Assembly: GCA_035512155.1 (NCBI GenBank) | Contig: DATKEN010000121.1 | Location: 1 to 64,000, forward strand | Direction of reading: 5' to 3' | DNA length: 64,000 nt | Origin: JABCYV01 sp035512155 | GTDB taxonomy: Bacteria > Acidobacteriota > Terriglobia > Terriglobales > Acidobacteriaceae | Part shown: in pieces, positions 50,475-59,492 of the stretch | Layout of the letters: every line of letters begins with the position of its first letter | Position numbering within the stretch: position 1 is the stretch's first letter | Position numbers and translations under genes: made by a program | Notes under the pieces: model-generated | Seen by the model: the letters and a program-made list of their open reading frames with translations, nothing else | What the model was told of the DNA's origin: nothing | The model's database searches: none

Positions 50475-51152
50475 TTACCAGACTAGCGGTATCAAGCGAT
50501 AGCGGACTTTGTTTTGGTACTCGACGTAACCCGACAGGTTTCTGGACAGGAATTTTTCTTCTTCAAATAGTCTCCATATAAGGGCCGGCATCATCACGAG
50601 GATGACGAGCAATCCCCACCATGAACCGAGGGCAATCGGTATCCCTAGAAGCATGACCAGAGCTGCGGCGTACATCGGGTGCCGTACAAGGGCGTACGGG
50701 CCAGTGGATATAACTTTTTGGTCGGGGGCCAATTCGATGGTGGCGGAGGTAAACGGATTTTCTTTGAACACAAAGAAAACGGCGAGAAAGCCGAGCGCGA
50801 CAAGTACGTCCCCTGCCAGGGCTAGGTACGGCGGCAGGTGAGACCAGGCGAAGCGATGATCGAGGGCGGGGAAAACGAGGTGAGCGATAAATCCTAGCGA
50901 CGCGAAAAACATTATGATCTTTTGCGTCGGTTCCTTCTCGGCGGTCGGGCCGCCGCGCATGCGTCGCTCTAAGAGCTTCGGGCTTTTCTTCGTAAGGTAG
51001 AAGGTAATGGCGAGAGACGATGCGGAATATACGGCCAGGAATGTCCACGCCTGCCAGTAATCGAGCGTCCAAGCGGAAAAAAACAGCAGAACCGCCATGA
51101 CTAGAAGAACGAACAGGAGTCCGGCGAACGCTTTTCTGTGCAAATTGTTCAT
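50475..51152 (-). CDS. ICMT-like isoprenylcysteine carboxyl methyltransferase family membrane protein
   Basis: 225 residues, five or six membrane helices. The C-terminal half holds the family signature: GPYALVRHPMYAAALVMLLG and a late acidic/basic motif FEEEKFLSRNLSGYVEYQNKV then RYRLIPLVW. These residues form the S-adenosylmethionine site in the ICMT/NnrU-like family. Bacterial members methylate lipids or unknown targets; no prenylated CaaX protein is known for this group. It follows a CPBP protease gene by 24 bases on the same strand, giving a pair like the Rce1 and ICMT steps of eukaryotic CaaX processing. Confidence 0.85.
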   Translation of the reverse strand: MNNLHRKAFAGLLFVLLVMAVLLFFSAWTLDYWQAWTFLAVYSASSLAITFYLTKKSPKLLERRMRGGPTAEKEPTQKIIMFFASLGFIAHLVFPALDHRFAWSHLPPYLALAGDVLVALGFLAVFFVFKENPFTSATIELAPDQKVISTGPYALVRHPMYAAALVMLLGIPIALGSWWGLLVILVMMPALIWRLFEEEKFLSRNLSGYVEYQNKVRYRLIPLVW

Positions 51153-51176
51153 CTGGCGTGTTGCAGCTTACGGTGC

Positions 51177-52070
51177 TCACGGCTTAAGCGGCGGATTAGC
51201 GCGATAACGCCACCGCACATAGAACCACAGGAGCGCGATCGCCGGGTACATCAGGAAGCTGGCTTCGGTGCCGAGTACCCCGCCTGTCAGCCACGCGGGC
51301 CCACTGAAATGCACGTCGAGCAGGCGTCCGACGGGCAATTGTGCGCCATTTGGCGTTCCAATGACGAAGAGCTGCATGTAATCGAAAGCGATGTGAAAGC
51401 CGACGGCGAACCACAGCATGCCTGTGCGCAGCATGCTGTAACTCAGGAGCAGGCTCAGCGAGACCAGCGTGATTACGTCCCACATGTTTTCACCTTCCTT
51501 GAAGAAATAGTGCTCGGCAGCGAAGATGAGTGCGATGACGATCGAGGCTGGCCAGAAGCCGATGCTTTTCCAGAGTGTCTGCTGAAAATAGGAACGGAAC
51601 CACAGCTCCTCGGCAATGCCAACACAGATATTTGCGCCGAGCCATTCCAGCGCGGAGAGAGCGAGCGCACTGCCGCTGCCTGCCAGTCCTTGGACCTGCA
51701 TACCGCCCAGCATGATCATTCCGAGAGCAACCACGCCTGCCATGATGACTCCCGCGGCGGCACCTTCAAACGTCTGCCAGCTGAAAGCGCGATTGACCGG
51801 AAGGCCGTAGCTGTCGACGCGGCGGCGCTCGTAGAGCGCGAATGCTCCCGTACAAATGAGGGCGACCAGAAAGTTCCTGAGTTCTCCCAGAGCGATGTTG
51901 CCTGCGCTGAATCCTGGTCCGAGATGCAGTGATTTCGCGATAAGTGCGAGCGGCCCACCCAGGAGCGGAAAAATGAGGAAGGTGCCCGCTGCGTAATAGA
52001 TCACGGACCGCCAGAGCGGCCGAAGCTTGCCGTCGGGCCCGATAGAAGCGTGTTTGATCGTTTCTTTCAT
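51177..52070 (-). CDS. CPBP-family (Rce1-like) intramembrane metalloprotease/glutamic endopeptidase
   Basis: 297 residues, about seven membrane helices. The three CPBP motifs are visible: GIAEELWFRSYF (Glu-Glu-x3-Arg), ALIFAAEHYF (His of motif 2) and FHIAFDYMQLF (motif 3, with Asp where Asn is usual). Members are homologues of the CaaX protease Rce1 and of bacterial proteins linked to bacteriocin self-immunity. It is followed by the ICMT-like gene and preceded, 14 bases away, by an aminotransferase gene. The substrate is unknown. Confidence 0.88.
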   Translation of the reverse strand: MKETIKHASIGPDGKLRPLWRSVIYYAAGTFLIFPLLGGPLALIAKSLHLGPGFSAGNIALGELRNFLVALICTGAFALYERRRVDSYGLPVNRAFSWQTFEGAAAGVIMAGVVALGMIMLGGMQVQGLAGSGSALALSALEWLGANICVGIAEELWFRSYFQQTLWKSIGFWPASIVIALIFAAEHYFFKEGENMWDVITLVSLSLLLSYSMLRTGMLWFAVGFHIAFDYMQLFVIGTPNGAQLPVGRLLDVHFSGPAWLTGGVLGTEASFLMYPAIALLWFYVRWRYRANPPLKP

Positions 52071-52084
52071 TTCTTTCTCTCTGT

Positions 52085-53248
52085 CTACGGATTCAGGCGT
52101 CCCAACACTCGCTCGATTCCTTCGCGAAAATCTTTAGGCGGAGTGATGAGGCTGGCGATCAAGTAACCGTCGCTGGGGAAGTCGTAGAAGTGTCCGGGAT
52201 GGACCAGCACGGAGACTTTTCGCAGGAGGTCGATCGCCAGGTCTTCATCGGATTGGGTCACGGGCACGCGCAGCACCGCGTACCAGCCGCCTTCGAGCTG
52301 CAGCCGCTGGCAGGCTTTTTGGAGCGTCAACTGGCGATCGAGTTCTGCAAGATTGGTGCGCAGGCGATCGAGCAGGAGCGGTTGAATGCTTTTGCCCTGC
52401 TCCAGCAGCACCGGCATTGCCAATTGGATGGGAGCGTTCATCGAGAGATAAGTATCGGCAATGATCTCGAGTCGTCCGAGGGCGGCGGTTACTTTGTCGG
52501 CGGGACCGCTGGCGGCAATCCAGGCCACTTTCATCTGGGGCAAGCCAGAGATTTTTGAGAGTCCACTGAGGGTGAAGGTGAGTACGTCCTGGTTAGCGGC
52601 GAAGCTTGGGCGAGGCGCGCCGTCATGGGCGTAGTCGAGAAAAACTTCGTCTGCGATCAGGGAGAGGTTGTGTGGGCGGCAGAATTCGTTAAGCTTCTGT
52701 CGTTCGGCATTGCTGACGAATGATCCCGTGGGATTGTTCGGGTGAACGACAACGACGGCGCGGGTGCGGTCGCTGACGGCTTGGGAGAGCGAAGGGAAAT
52801 CAATCTGCCAGCCATGGTCGTAGATCAGCGGATATGGAAGTAGCTTTACGTCTTGAAGGTCGGCAAGAAAATCAAACAACGGGTAGCTGGGCTTGGGGAC
52901 CAGGATTTCGTCGTCCGGATTGCATAGCAGGCGAAAGACATAGGAATAGCCTTCACTGGTGCTGGTGGTGAGCAGCAGTGATTCAGGATTAACTTCGTCG
53001 TGCTGTTTGCGGTAATAACTGGCAACAGCCTCGCGGGCGATGAGCAGGCCCTTGGGCTGCGGATCGTAGTCCATCGCTTTTGGATTGTTCAGTGCTTGCA
53101 GGATGGTTTCTGAGTCGTAATGCAATCCGGAGCGAGTTGGATTGGAAAGCGTGAGATCGAGCAGTTCCCTGCCTGCTGCGCGAAGTCCGCGCTCGGCTTC
53201 GGTGAAGCGATTGGGCGTGAGTTTCCAGCCGGTGCGCTTGGAAAACAT
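52085..53248 (-). CDS. PLP-dependent class I/II aminotransferase
   Basis: 387 residues, the usual length. The chain has fold-type I marks: KAMDYDPQPKGLLIAREAV, HPNNPTGSFV, SLIADEVFLDYA with the PLP-contacting Asp, and SGLSKISGLPQMKVAW with the Schiff-base Lys. The substrate-side Arg is near the end (around DGYLIASLITPPKDFREG region). The Leu-Asp-Leu-Thr-Leu-Ser-Asn-Pro start points to the aspartate/alanine-type group, but the amino donor is unsettled. First of three co-directional genes (aminotransferase, CPBP, ICMT). Confidence 0.88.
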   Translation of the reverse strand: MFSKRTGWKLTPNRFTEAERGLRAAGRELLDLTLSNPTRSGLHYDSETILQALNNPKAMDYDPQPKGLLIAREAVASYYRKQHDEVNPESLLLTTSTSEGYSYVFRLLCNPDDEILVPKPSYPLFDFLADLQDVKLLPYPLIYDHGWQIDFPSLSQAVSDRTRAVVVVHPNNPTGSFVSNAERQKLNEFCRPHNLSLIADEVFLDYAHDGAPRPSFAANQDVLTFTLSGLSKISGLPQMKVAWIAASGPADKVTAALGRLEIIADTYLSMNAPIQLAMPVLLEQGKSIQPLLLDRLRTNLAELDRQLTLQKACQRLQLEGGWYAVLRVPVTQSDEDLAIDLLRKVSVLVHPGHFYDFPSDGYLIASLITPPKDFREGIERVLGRLNP

Positions 53249-53332
53249 GAGCGACCATGATACCGAAGTCGGCCTGGACTACTGATTTCGGATTCAAGAT
53301 TTCAGATTGGTACGTAGGGATGCTTCGACTTC

Positions 53333-53362
53333 GGACGAGCTTCGCTGCGCGAAGCTTCGTCC
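53333..53362. repeat. Long-stem intergenic hairpin
   Basis: GGACGAGCTTCGC and GCGAAGCTTCGTCC pair with a single bulged A around TGC. It lies in the 141-base gap between the two divergent aminotransferase genes, alongside text (CTACGCTCAGCATGAC) typical of dispersed Acidobacteriota intergenic repeats. Confidence 0.6.
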
Positions 53363-53389
53363 TACGCTCAGCATGACAAGGGGGTTATA

Positions 53390-54598
53390 ATGGCGAGTTT
53401 TGCAGCGATGGAACCGATCACACAATACGAACTGCGGCTGGCGGAGCGTATGTCGCGGCTGGGCACAGAGACCGCTTTTGAAGTCCTCAACAAGGCCCGT
53501 GCGTTGGAGCGTCAGGGGAAGGAAATCATCCACCTGGAGATTGGCGAGCCCGACTTCGATACGCCGAAAAATGTGGTTGAGGCGGGAGTGGATGCGCTGC
53601 GCAAAGGGTGGACGCATTACGGTCCATCGGCGGGTTTGCCCGAACTGCGTCAGGCCATTGCGGAAGATGTGAGTCGCTCGCGGGGAGTGAACGTCGACAG
53701 TGATGAGGTGGTGGTTGTACCGGGTGGTAAGCCGATTATTTTCTTTACAATTATGGCGTTAGCTGATGTTGGGGATGAGGTCATATTTCCGAACCCGGGC
53801 TTCCCGATTTATGAATCGATGATTCATTACGTGGGGGCGCGGGCGGTGCCGATTCGGCTGCGCGAGGAGCGAGATTTCGGTTTCGACGTGGATGAGTTGG
53901 CTTCGCTGATTTCGGATCACACCAGGCTGATCATCCTTAATTCGCCGCACAACCCAACGGGCGGGGTGTTGAGCAAGCTGGATATCCGCGACATTGCCAG
54001 TGTCATTGGCGACCGCAACATCATGGTGCTTTCGGATGAGATTTACAGCCGACTCATTTTCGAGGGCGAGCATTACTCGATCATGTCGGTGACCGGATTC
54101 AAAGAGCGGACTATTCTGCTCGACGGCTTCTCGAAGACTTACGCCATGACGGGATGGCGCATGGGTTATGGCGTGATGCGGGCCGATCTGGCCGGACACA
54201 TTACACGGTTGATGACCAATTCTAATTCGTGCACGGCCAGCTTTACGCAAGTTGCCGGGATCGAGGCAGTGCGTGGTGATCAGTCGTCGGTGGAGGACAT
54301 GCGAGCCGAGTTCAAGAAGCGGCGCGACGTGGTGGTAGCGGGGCTGAACAAGATCAAAGGTTTCTCCTGCCGCATGCCCAAAGGAGCTTTTTACGTTTTC
54401 CCCAATATCACGAAGACGGGATGGAAGTCGAAGAAACTGGCGGACGCTTTGCTGGAAGACTCAGGTGTGGCGTGCTTGTCAGGAACGGCGTTCGGCGAGT
54501 TTGGGGAAGGTTATCTGCGCTTCAGCGTGGCCAATTCGCTGGAGAACCTAACGAAGGCGCTGGAGCGGATCGACCAGTGGACGAAGCGGAATCTGTAG
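53390..54598 (+). CDS. PLP-dependent class I aminotransferase (aspartate aminotransferase family)
   Basis: 402 residues. It has the class I marks: EIIHLEIGEPDFDTP, HYGPSAGLPELRQAIAED, NSPHNPTGGVLS, VLSDEIYSRLIF, DGFSKTYAMTGWRMGY with the Schiff-base Lys, and a C-terminal LRFSVANSLENL with the substrate-binding Arg. Aspartate or a broad-specificity amino acid donor is likely. It is divergent from the other aminotransferase and is followed after 23 bases by the PNPOx-fold gene. Confidence 0.9.
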   Translation: MASFAAMEPITQYELRLAERMSRLGTETAFEVLNKARALERQGKEIIHLEIGEPDFDTPKNVVEAGVDALRKGWTHYGPSAGLPELRQAIAEDVSRSRGVNVDSDEVVVVPGGKPIIFFTIMALADVGDEVIFPNPGFPIYESMIHYVGARAVPIRLREERDFGFDVDELASLISDHTRLIILNSPHNPTGGVLSKLDIRDIASVIGDRNIMVLSDEIYSRLIFEGEHYSIMSVTGFKERTILLDGFSKTYAMTGWRMGYGVMRADLAGHITRLMTNSNSCTASFTQVAGIEAVRGDQSSVEDMRAEFKKRRDVVVAGLNKIKGFSCRMPKGAFYVFPNITKTGWKSKKLADALLEDSGVACLSGTAFGEFGEGYLRFSVANSLENLTKALERIDQWTKRNL

Positions 54599-54621
54599 CG
54601 GCATTATCCGGAGGGCTAGCG

Positions 54622-55155
54622 GTGGCCAGGAAGAAAGCCTCTCGCAAGCTGAAAGTGCCTAAAGCCAGCCGTCTTTACGCGCCTGGGTACGGCTTCCCCA
54701 AAAGCCGTAAAGGATTGCTGCCGTGGAGCTGGGCGGAGGGGCGGCTGAAGAAATCGCACAACTACTGGATCACCACGGTCAAGACAGACGGCTCGCCGCA
54801 GTCATTTCCTCACACTATGGTGGTCTGGGGCCTGTGGCAGGACGGTTGCTTTTTGTTCAGCAGCGGCAGCAACTCGCGCAAAGCGCGAAATCTGGCGCGG
54901 AATCCTCGATGCGTGGTCTGCACGGAAGACGCGCATGAAGCGGTCATCGTAGAGGGCACGGCTGAGATCGCTGATGTGGCTGCTCGGCGCAAACTGCTGC
55001 CTGCCTACGAGCGGAAATATAAGTGGGATATGTCGTCGATGAAAGACGATATTCTTTCGATGAAAGAACCGGTGTACACAGTGCGGCCGCGCGCTGTATT
55101 CGGGCTATGGGAGAAGAAGTTCATGGGCAGCGCCACCCGGTGGAAGTTCGAGTAG
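54622..55155 (+). CDS. Pyridoxamine 5'-phosphate oxidase-fold (FMN-binding split barrel) protein
   Basis: 177 residues from the GTG at 54622, preceded by CCGGAGGG; the frame is open further upstream but inside the aminotransferase gene. After a basic N-terminus the fold is clear: SHNYWITTVKTDGSPQSFPH, FLFSSGSNSRKARNLARNPR and VCTEDAHEAVIVEGTAEI, the layout of F420/FMN-dependent and general-stress PNPOx-like proteins. Small-molecule redox or flavin sequestration is likely; PLP biosynthesis is less so because the PdxH motifs are not obvious. It lies 23 bases after the aminotransferase gene. Confidence 0.85.
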   Translation: MARKKASRKLKVPKASRLYAPGYGFPKSRKGLLPWSWAEGRLKKSHNYWITTVKTDGSPQSFPHTMVVWGLWQDGCFLFSSGSNSRKARNLARNPRCVVCTEDAHEAVIVEGTAEIADVAARRKLLPAYERKYKWDMSSMKDDILSMKEPVYTVRPRAVFGLWEKKFMGSATRWKFE

Positions 55156-55250
55156 CGGTTCCGGTCTTCAAACCACGTCAGATCGTCGAACCACAAAGGA
55201 CACGAAGTAACACGAAGGAAAACCTGGCAATCTAATACCCTGAAAGAATC

Positions 55251-56360
55251 ATGACCAATCAATTCCGCGTCTTTGCGACTTGCGACATTGGTCCCGCGAT
55301 TGAGGTTCTGCGCAAGCGGGGATACCAGGTTGAGGTTTATCCCCAGCCGGAAGCGCCGTCCAAGCGCTTGATCATCGAGAAAGTAAAATCGGGCATCGAT
55401 GGCTTGATCACCACGTTACGGGATCCGATTGATGCCAAGGTTTTCGAAGCTGGCAAGAACACGCTGAAAGTGGTGGCGCAGTATGCCGTCGGGTTCGACA
55501 ACATCAACCGCGAGGATGCCAACCGCTACAAGATTCCGTTCACCAACACCGCCGACGTGCTTACCGAAGCCACGGCGGAATTCGCGTTCTTCATGCTGGG
55601 CGTGCTGGCACGGAAAATGTGGCCGGCCGAGCACCTCACGCGCGAAAACAATTGGGGATACTGGCATCCCTATCTGCCGTTTCTGGGCGACGAAGTTACC
55701 GGCAAGACGATAGCGGTCATCGGCACGGGACGGATTGGGCTGGCGATGATCAAGAAGTGCGCCGGCTTTGACATGAACATCCTGTGCTACGACCCGGCCT
55801 ATCAGAACCACGACTACGTGAAGGCGATCCAGGAAACGATGGATTTGCGCCATGCTCGCGGGATTCAGAAGGAGAAGACGTGGATCAGGTACGTGGGATT
55901 GGAAGATGCTCTGAAGCAGGCCGATTTTGTCAGCGTGCATGTGCCGCTGCTGCGCGAAGGCGAGAGTTCAACTCCTACGTATCATCTATTTAACGAACGC
56001 ACGCTACGCATGATGAAACCCAGCGCATTCCTGGTGAATGATTCGCGGGGTCCGGTGGTGGACGAGACTGCGTTGGCGAAAGCGCTGCGGGAAAAATGGA
56101 TTGCCGGCGCGGCACTGGATGTCTTCGAGAAAGAACCATTGCCGGCTGACTCACCTCTGCGTGATCCCGCGATTCAGGACCGCTGCCGGCTCTATCCGCA
56201 CTTCGCCAGCGCGGCGAGGATTACGCGGTTGTCGACTGATCCGAATAAGGGTATGGCGGGGCGGTGCGTGCAGGGGCTGATCGACGTATTAGAAGGAAAC
56301 TACGGTGGCGACATTACGCAGATGCCGTACGTGGTGAACAAAGAAGCGTTTGGGAAGTAG
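55251..56360 (+). CDS. D-isomer-specific 2-hydroxyacid dehydrogenase
   Basis: 369 residues. The NAD motif is GKTIAVIGTGRIGLAMI. The catalytic set is Arg in NDSRGPVVDE, Glu in VFEKEPLP, and His in YPHFASA, all in the usual order. The substrate-side text (LKVVAQYAVGFDNINREDA) is like glyoxylate/hydroxypyruvate reductases. A longer insert of ~45 residues between the Rossmann motif and VHVPLL distinguishes it from most short members. Reduces 2-oxoacids to D-hydroxyacids in the cytoplasm. Single gene. Confidence 0.9.
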   Translation: MTNQFRVFATCDIGPAIEVLRKRGYQVEVYPQPEAPSKRLIIEKVKSGIDGLITTLRDPIDAKVFEAGKNTLKVVAQYAVGFDNINREDANRYKIPFTNTADVLTEATAEFAFFMLGVLARKMWPAEHLTRENNWGYWHPYLPFLGDEVTGKTIAVIGTGRIGLAMIKKCAGFDMNILCYDPAYQNHDYVKAIQETMDLRHARGIQKEKTWIRYVGLEDALKQADFVSVHVPLLREGESSTPTYHLFNERTLRMMKPSAFLVNDSRGPVVDETALAKALREKWIAGAALDVFEKEPLPADSPLRDPAIQDRCRLYPHFASAARITRLSTDPNKGMAGRCVQGLIDVLEGNYGGDITQMPYVVNKEAFGK

Positions 56361-56781
56361 TGAGACTGCAGGCGCCGGAAGAGTGTGGGGCGAAAACGAA
56401 CGTGGCGCCCTTCGGGCGCGTGATCTTGTTCCACCTTAACCCCGGACTTACGTCCGGGGCTAACATATTCCGCTCCTCCAGAGCTGGAGAAAGCAGGTCC
56501 CCTTCGACTTCGCCCATGGCAGGCGCTCGACTGCCGCGTGCGGATACTCCCGGGTCTCGCAAAAAACGGCGAGACCCTTCGACTCCGCTCAGGGCAGGCT
56601 CGGGGGCACTCCGGCGGTGGGATGGAGAGAAGAGCGGTCACAAAAGCAGGTCCCTCCACTCGCTTCGCTCCGGTCGGGATGACAAAAAAGGAGGTTTCGG
56701 TGGGAGGACAGCTCTCGCGCGTTATTGACGTGCCTTGCGCAGCGCACTAACATCAGCCGACTGCTGCGCGGGGCATGCCAC
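56361..56781. other. Intergenic repeat mosaic before the kinase gene
   Basis: 421 bases without a supported gene. Two perfect hairpins are present: GCGCCC-ttc-GGGCGC (56405-56419) and CCCCGGAC-ttac-GTCCGGGG (56440-56459). Further on are several stretches of the CTTCGACT and CACTCGCTTCGCTCCGGTCG kind that look like pieces of dispersed intergenic repeats. Nothing resembling a gene of its own. Confidence 0.6.
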
Positions 56782-59463
56782 ATGATTGGGACCACGGTAG
56801 CTCACTACAACATCCTGGAGAAACTTGGCGCGGGCGGGATGGGGGTGGTTTACAAAGCCGAGGACACTACTCTCGGCCGTTTGGTAGCACTGAAATTTCT
56901 GCCTGAGGAGCTGGCTAGGGATTCTGATGCGCTGGAAAGATTCCGCCGCGAAGCGCGTCTCGCCTCAGCACTTAATCATCCCAATATCTGCACCATCTAC
57001 GAAATCGGCCAGCAGGATGGACAGTACTTCATCGCGATGGAGTTGTTGCAGGGCCAGACGCTATCTTCCCTGATTGCGAACAAGCCGCTGAGCGTCGATC
57101 GAGTGTTGGAACTCGGAATCCAGGTGACGGACGCGCTCGACGCCGCACACTCGGCCGGGATTATCCATCGCGACCTGAAGCCGGCCAATATTTTTGTGGC
57201 CCCCAAGGGCCAGCCCAAAGTGCTGGATTTCGGATTGGCGATCTCGGCACAACCGAGGCGCGGTCTTAGCGCCGGAGCAAACGATCCCACTTATTTAGGA
57301 TCGTCCGACCCTCACCTCACTGCTCCAGGAACGACAATAGGAACCGTGGTCTACATGTCGCCAGAGCAGGCGCTCGGGGAAGAACTTGACGTCCGAACGG
57401 ATCTGTTTTCACTCGGCGTGGTGCTTTATGAGATGGTCACAGGAGTATTGCCCTTCCGAGGGGCGACGACAGCGGCGGTCTTCAACGCAATTATCAATCA
57501 ATCGCCGATTGCGGCTGTACAAGTAAATCCCAAAGTTCCGCCTAAGTTGGACGAGATCATCAGTAAGGCGCTGGAGAAGAAACGCGAACTACGCTGTCAA
57601 ACTGCCGCCGAATTGAACGCCGATCTCAAGCGCTTGAGGCGCGAACTTGAATCAGGCACTGGCACCAAAACAGCCAGCATGGTAGTGCCGCCGCCACGCC
57701 CGCGCTGGGATCCGATGTGGGCGGCTATCCTGGTTCTAGCCGTACTGATCGCCGGCTACGCTTTCTGGCACAAGTTTTACGGGAACTCGGCAGGTTCGCT
57801 GGCTGCAACCAAGCTGGTGCAGCTTACGACTACCGAGGGGCTGCACGAGTTCCCCGCCTGGTCGCCTGATGGAAAGCGAATCGCTTACAGCAAAGACGTA
57901 AACGGTTTCACGAAAATATTTGTGATGCCACTGCAGGGAGAGCCGCAGCAGTTGACCTTCGGGAACTCCGACGACATCCAGCCAAAGTGGACTCCCGATG
58001 CTCAAGGGATTCTGTTCGTTCGCTCCAACCAGCCGCGTGGAAAATTGGATCTGGGCGATGTGTTCGGCCGATATGAGGGCGGAGACGTTTGGAGAAAGGA
58101 CCTTGCCTCTGGCAAAGAGGAAAAATTTCTTGACAATGCTTTTAATCCATCGTTCTCTCCCGACGGAAAACTTCTCGCTGTGGATGCTTCCTGGGCGGGC
58201 CCTCGCCGGGTGTGGGTCCACGATGCACAGGGGCACAACCCGCAACAGATCACGTCCGATAGTTCCGAAGCAGTGGACCATCTGGAACCGAACTGGTCGC
58301 CTGATGGGAAGAACATCGTTTTTCAGAATCTGGAACGAACGAAGTTCAGTATTAAGGTAGTAAATGTCGCGAATCACGCGATAGCTACGCTCACCGACGG
58401 TCGATTCCATGACCTGAATCCGGTCTGGTCGCGATCAGGAAAATACATCTACTTCTCGTCTGACCGGGGTGGTGGGCTGAACGTCTGGCGGATCAGAGTC
58501 GCGCCAACCGGTGAGGCCAGCGGCGGGCCGCAGCAAGTAACCATGGGCTCGGGCCAGGACGTGCAACTAGCGATGTCTCCCGGCGGTAAGCGGTTGGCAT
58601 TTTCCATATTGCGGCAGAATGCCGACGTGTGGCGGCTTCCCGTGTCTCCTGAGACCGGGATGCCCACGGGCAGTCCGGACGAAGTTCTGGCGAGCACACG
58701 CGAAGACAGCCGGGGTTCGTGGTCACCGGACGGCACGCAAATCGCGTTTAATTCAGATCGCTCGGGCGAGATGAACATCTACATTCACTCGCTGGTGGAC
58801 GGTTCGACGCGCCAAGTGACAACCGGGCCGGGTGGCGACTTCCAGCCGCAATGGTCGCCAGACGGCAAACGACTTGTGTTCTTTTCTTCGCGAGCCGGTA
58901 ACGCGGATGTTTGGATGGCTGACCTGGCAACGAACTCCTTGAAGCGGCTGACTTCGGATCCGGCGCTGGACATCAATCCTTTCTTTTCGCTGGATGGCGC
59001 TCAGATCGCGTTTCAATCCGATCGCAGTGGAAGGCTGGAAGTCTGGGTGATGAATTCTGACGGCAGCAATCAACGTCAACTGTCGAAGATCGGAGTCATG
59101 GGACATTTCCTGCGCTGGTCGCGGGATGGCGAAAACGTGGTCTTCAAGTGTCCCTGTGGGGGCAAACCACAGACGTATCAGGTATCAATCAAGGGTGGGG
59201 ACCCGGTTCCGCTGAACAGCGAGATTGCTGGCGGTTCCCACATGTCATTCTCACCCAACTATTCGCTCATCATGGATGTAGTTGGACACAAGACGCTGTG
59301 GGTATCGCCTGCGGTCGCTGGCAAGCCGGCGAAGGTATACGAATTTCCTGATGGCGAGAGTCGAATTGATTACCCGGTCTGGTCTCCGGATGGGAAGTGG
59401 GTGCTGTTTGATCGCTTCCGGCCGCAAGGCGGGGACATTTGGGCGATTGAGAATATTGAGTAA
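56782..59463 (+). CDS. Ser/Thr protein kinase with C-terminal TolB/PD40 propeller
   Basis: 893 residues from the ATG at 56782 (the frame runs 19 codons further upstream without a ribosome site). The kinase domain spans residues ~8-275: LGAGGMGVVY, the lysine in VALKFL, HRDLKPANI, LDFGLAIS and MSPEQA are all intact, so it should be active. A membrane helix lies near residue 315-335 (MWAAILVLAVLIAGYAFW). Residues ~355-890 hold serial PD40 units (FPAWSPDGKRIAYSKD; HLEPNWSPDGKNIVFQN; GSWSPDGTQIAFNSD), which fold as one or two propellers outside the cell. This receptor-kinase layout is very common in Acidobacteriota. Targets are unknown. Confidence 0.92.
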   Translation: MIGTTVAHYNILEKLGAGGMGVVYKAEDTTLGRLVALKFLPEELARDSDALERFRREARLASALNHPNICTIYEIGQQDGQYFIAMELLQGQTLSSLIANKPLSVDRVLELGIQVTDALDAAHSAGIIHRDLKPANIFVAPKGQPKVLDFGLAISAQPRRGLSAGANDPTYLGSSDPHLTAPGTTIGTVVYMSPEQALGEELDVRTDLFSLGVVLYEMVTGVLPFRGATTAAVFNAIINQSPIAAVQVNPKVPPKLDEIISKALEKKRELRCQTAAELNADLKRLRRELESGTGTKTASMVVPPPRPRWDPMWAAILVLAVLIAGYAFWHKFYGNSAGSLAATKLVQLTTTEGLHEFPAWSPDGKRIAYSKDVNGFTKIFVMPLQGEPQQLTFGNSDDIQPKWTPDAQGILFVRSNQPRGKLDLGDVFGRYEGGDVWRKDLASGKEEKFLDNAFNPSFSPDGKLLAVDASWAGPRRVWVHDAQGHNPQQITSDSSEAVDHLEPNWSPDGKNIVFQNLERTKFSIKVVNVANHAIATLTDGRFHDLNPVWSRSGKYIYFSSDRGGGLNVWRIRVAPTGEASGGPQQVTMGSGQDVQLAMSPGGKRLAFSILRQNADVWRLPVSPETGMPTGSPDEVLASTREDSRGSWSPDGTQIAFNSDRSGEMNIYIHSLVDGSTRQVTTGPGGDFQPQWSPDGKRLVFFSSRAGNADVWMADLATNSLKRLTSDPALDINPFFSLDGAQIAFQSDRSGRLEVWVMNSDGSNQRQLSKIGVMGHFLRWSRDGENVVFKCPCGGKPQTYQVSIKGGDPVPLNSEIAGGSHMSFSPNYSLIMDVVGHKTLWVSPAVAGKPAKVYEFPDGESRIDYPVWSPDGKWVLFDRFRPQGGDIWAIENIE

Positions 59464-59492
59464 GACGGTAATCCCGATCCCGTTGTGGCTAG

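Noticed and set aside
51138..51932. 264-codon plus-strand open frame opposite the CPBP gene
   Set aside because: Antisense shadow of a well-supported gene; product has no recognisable domain.
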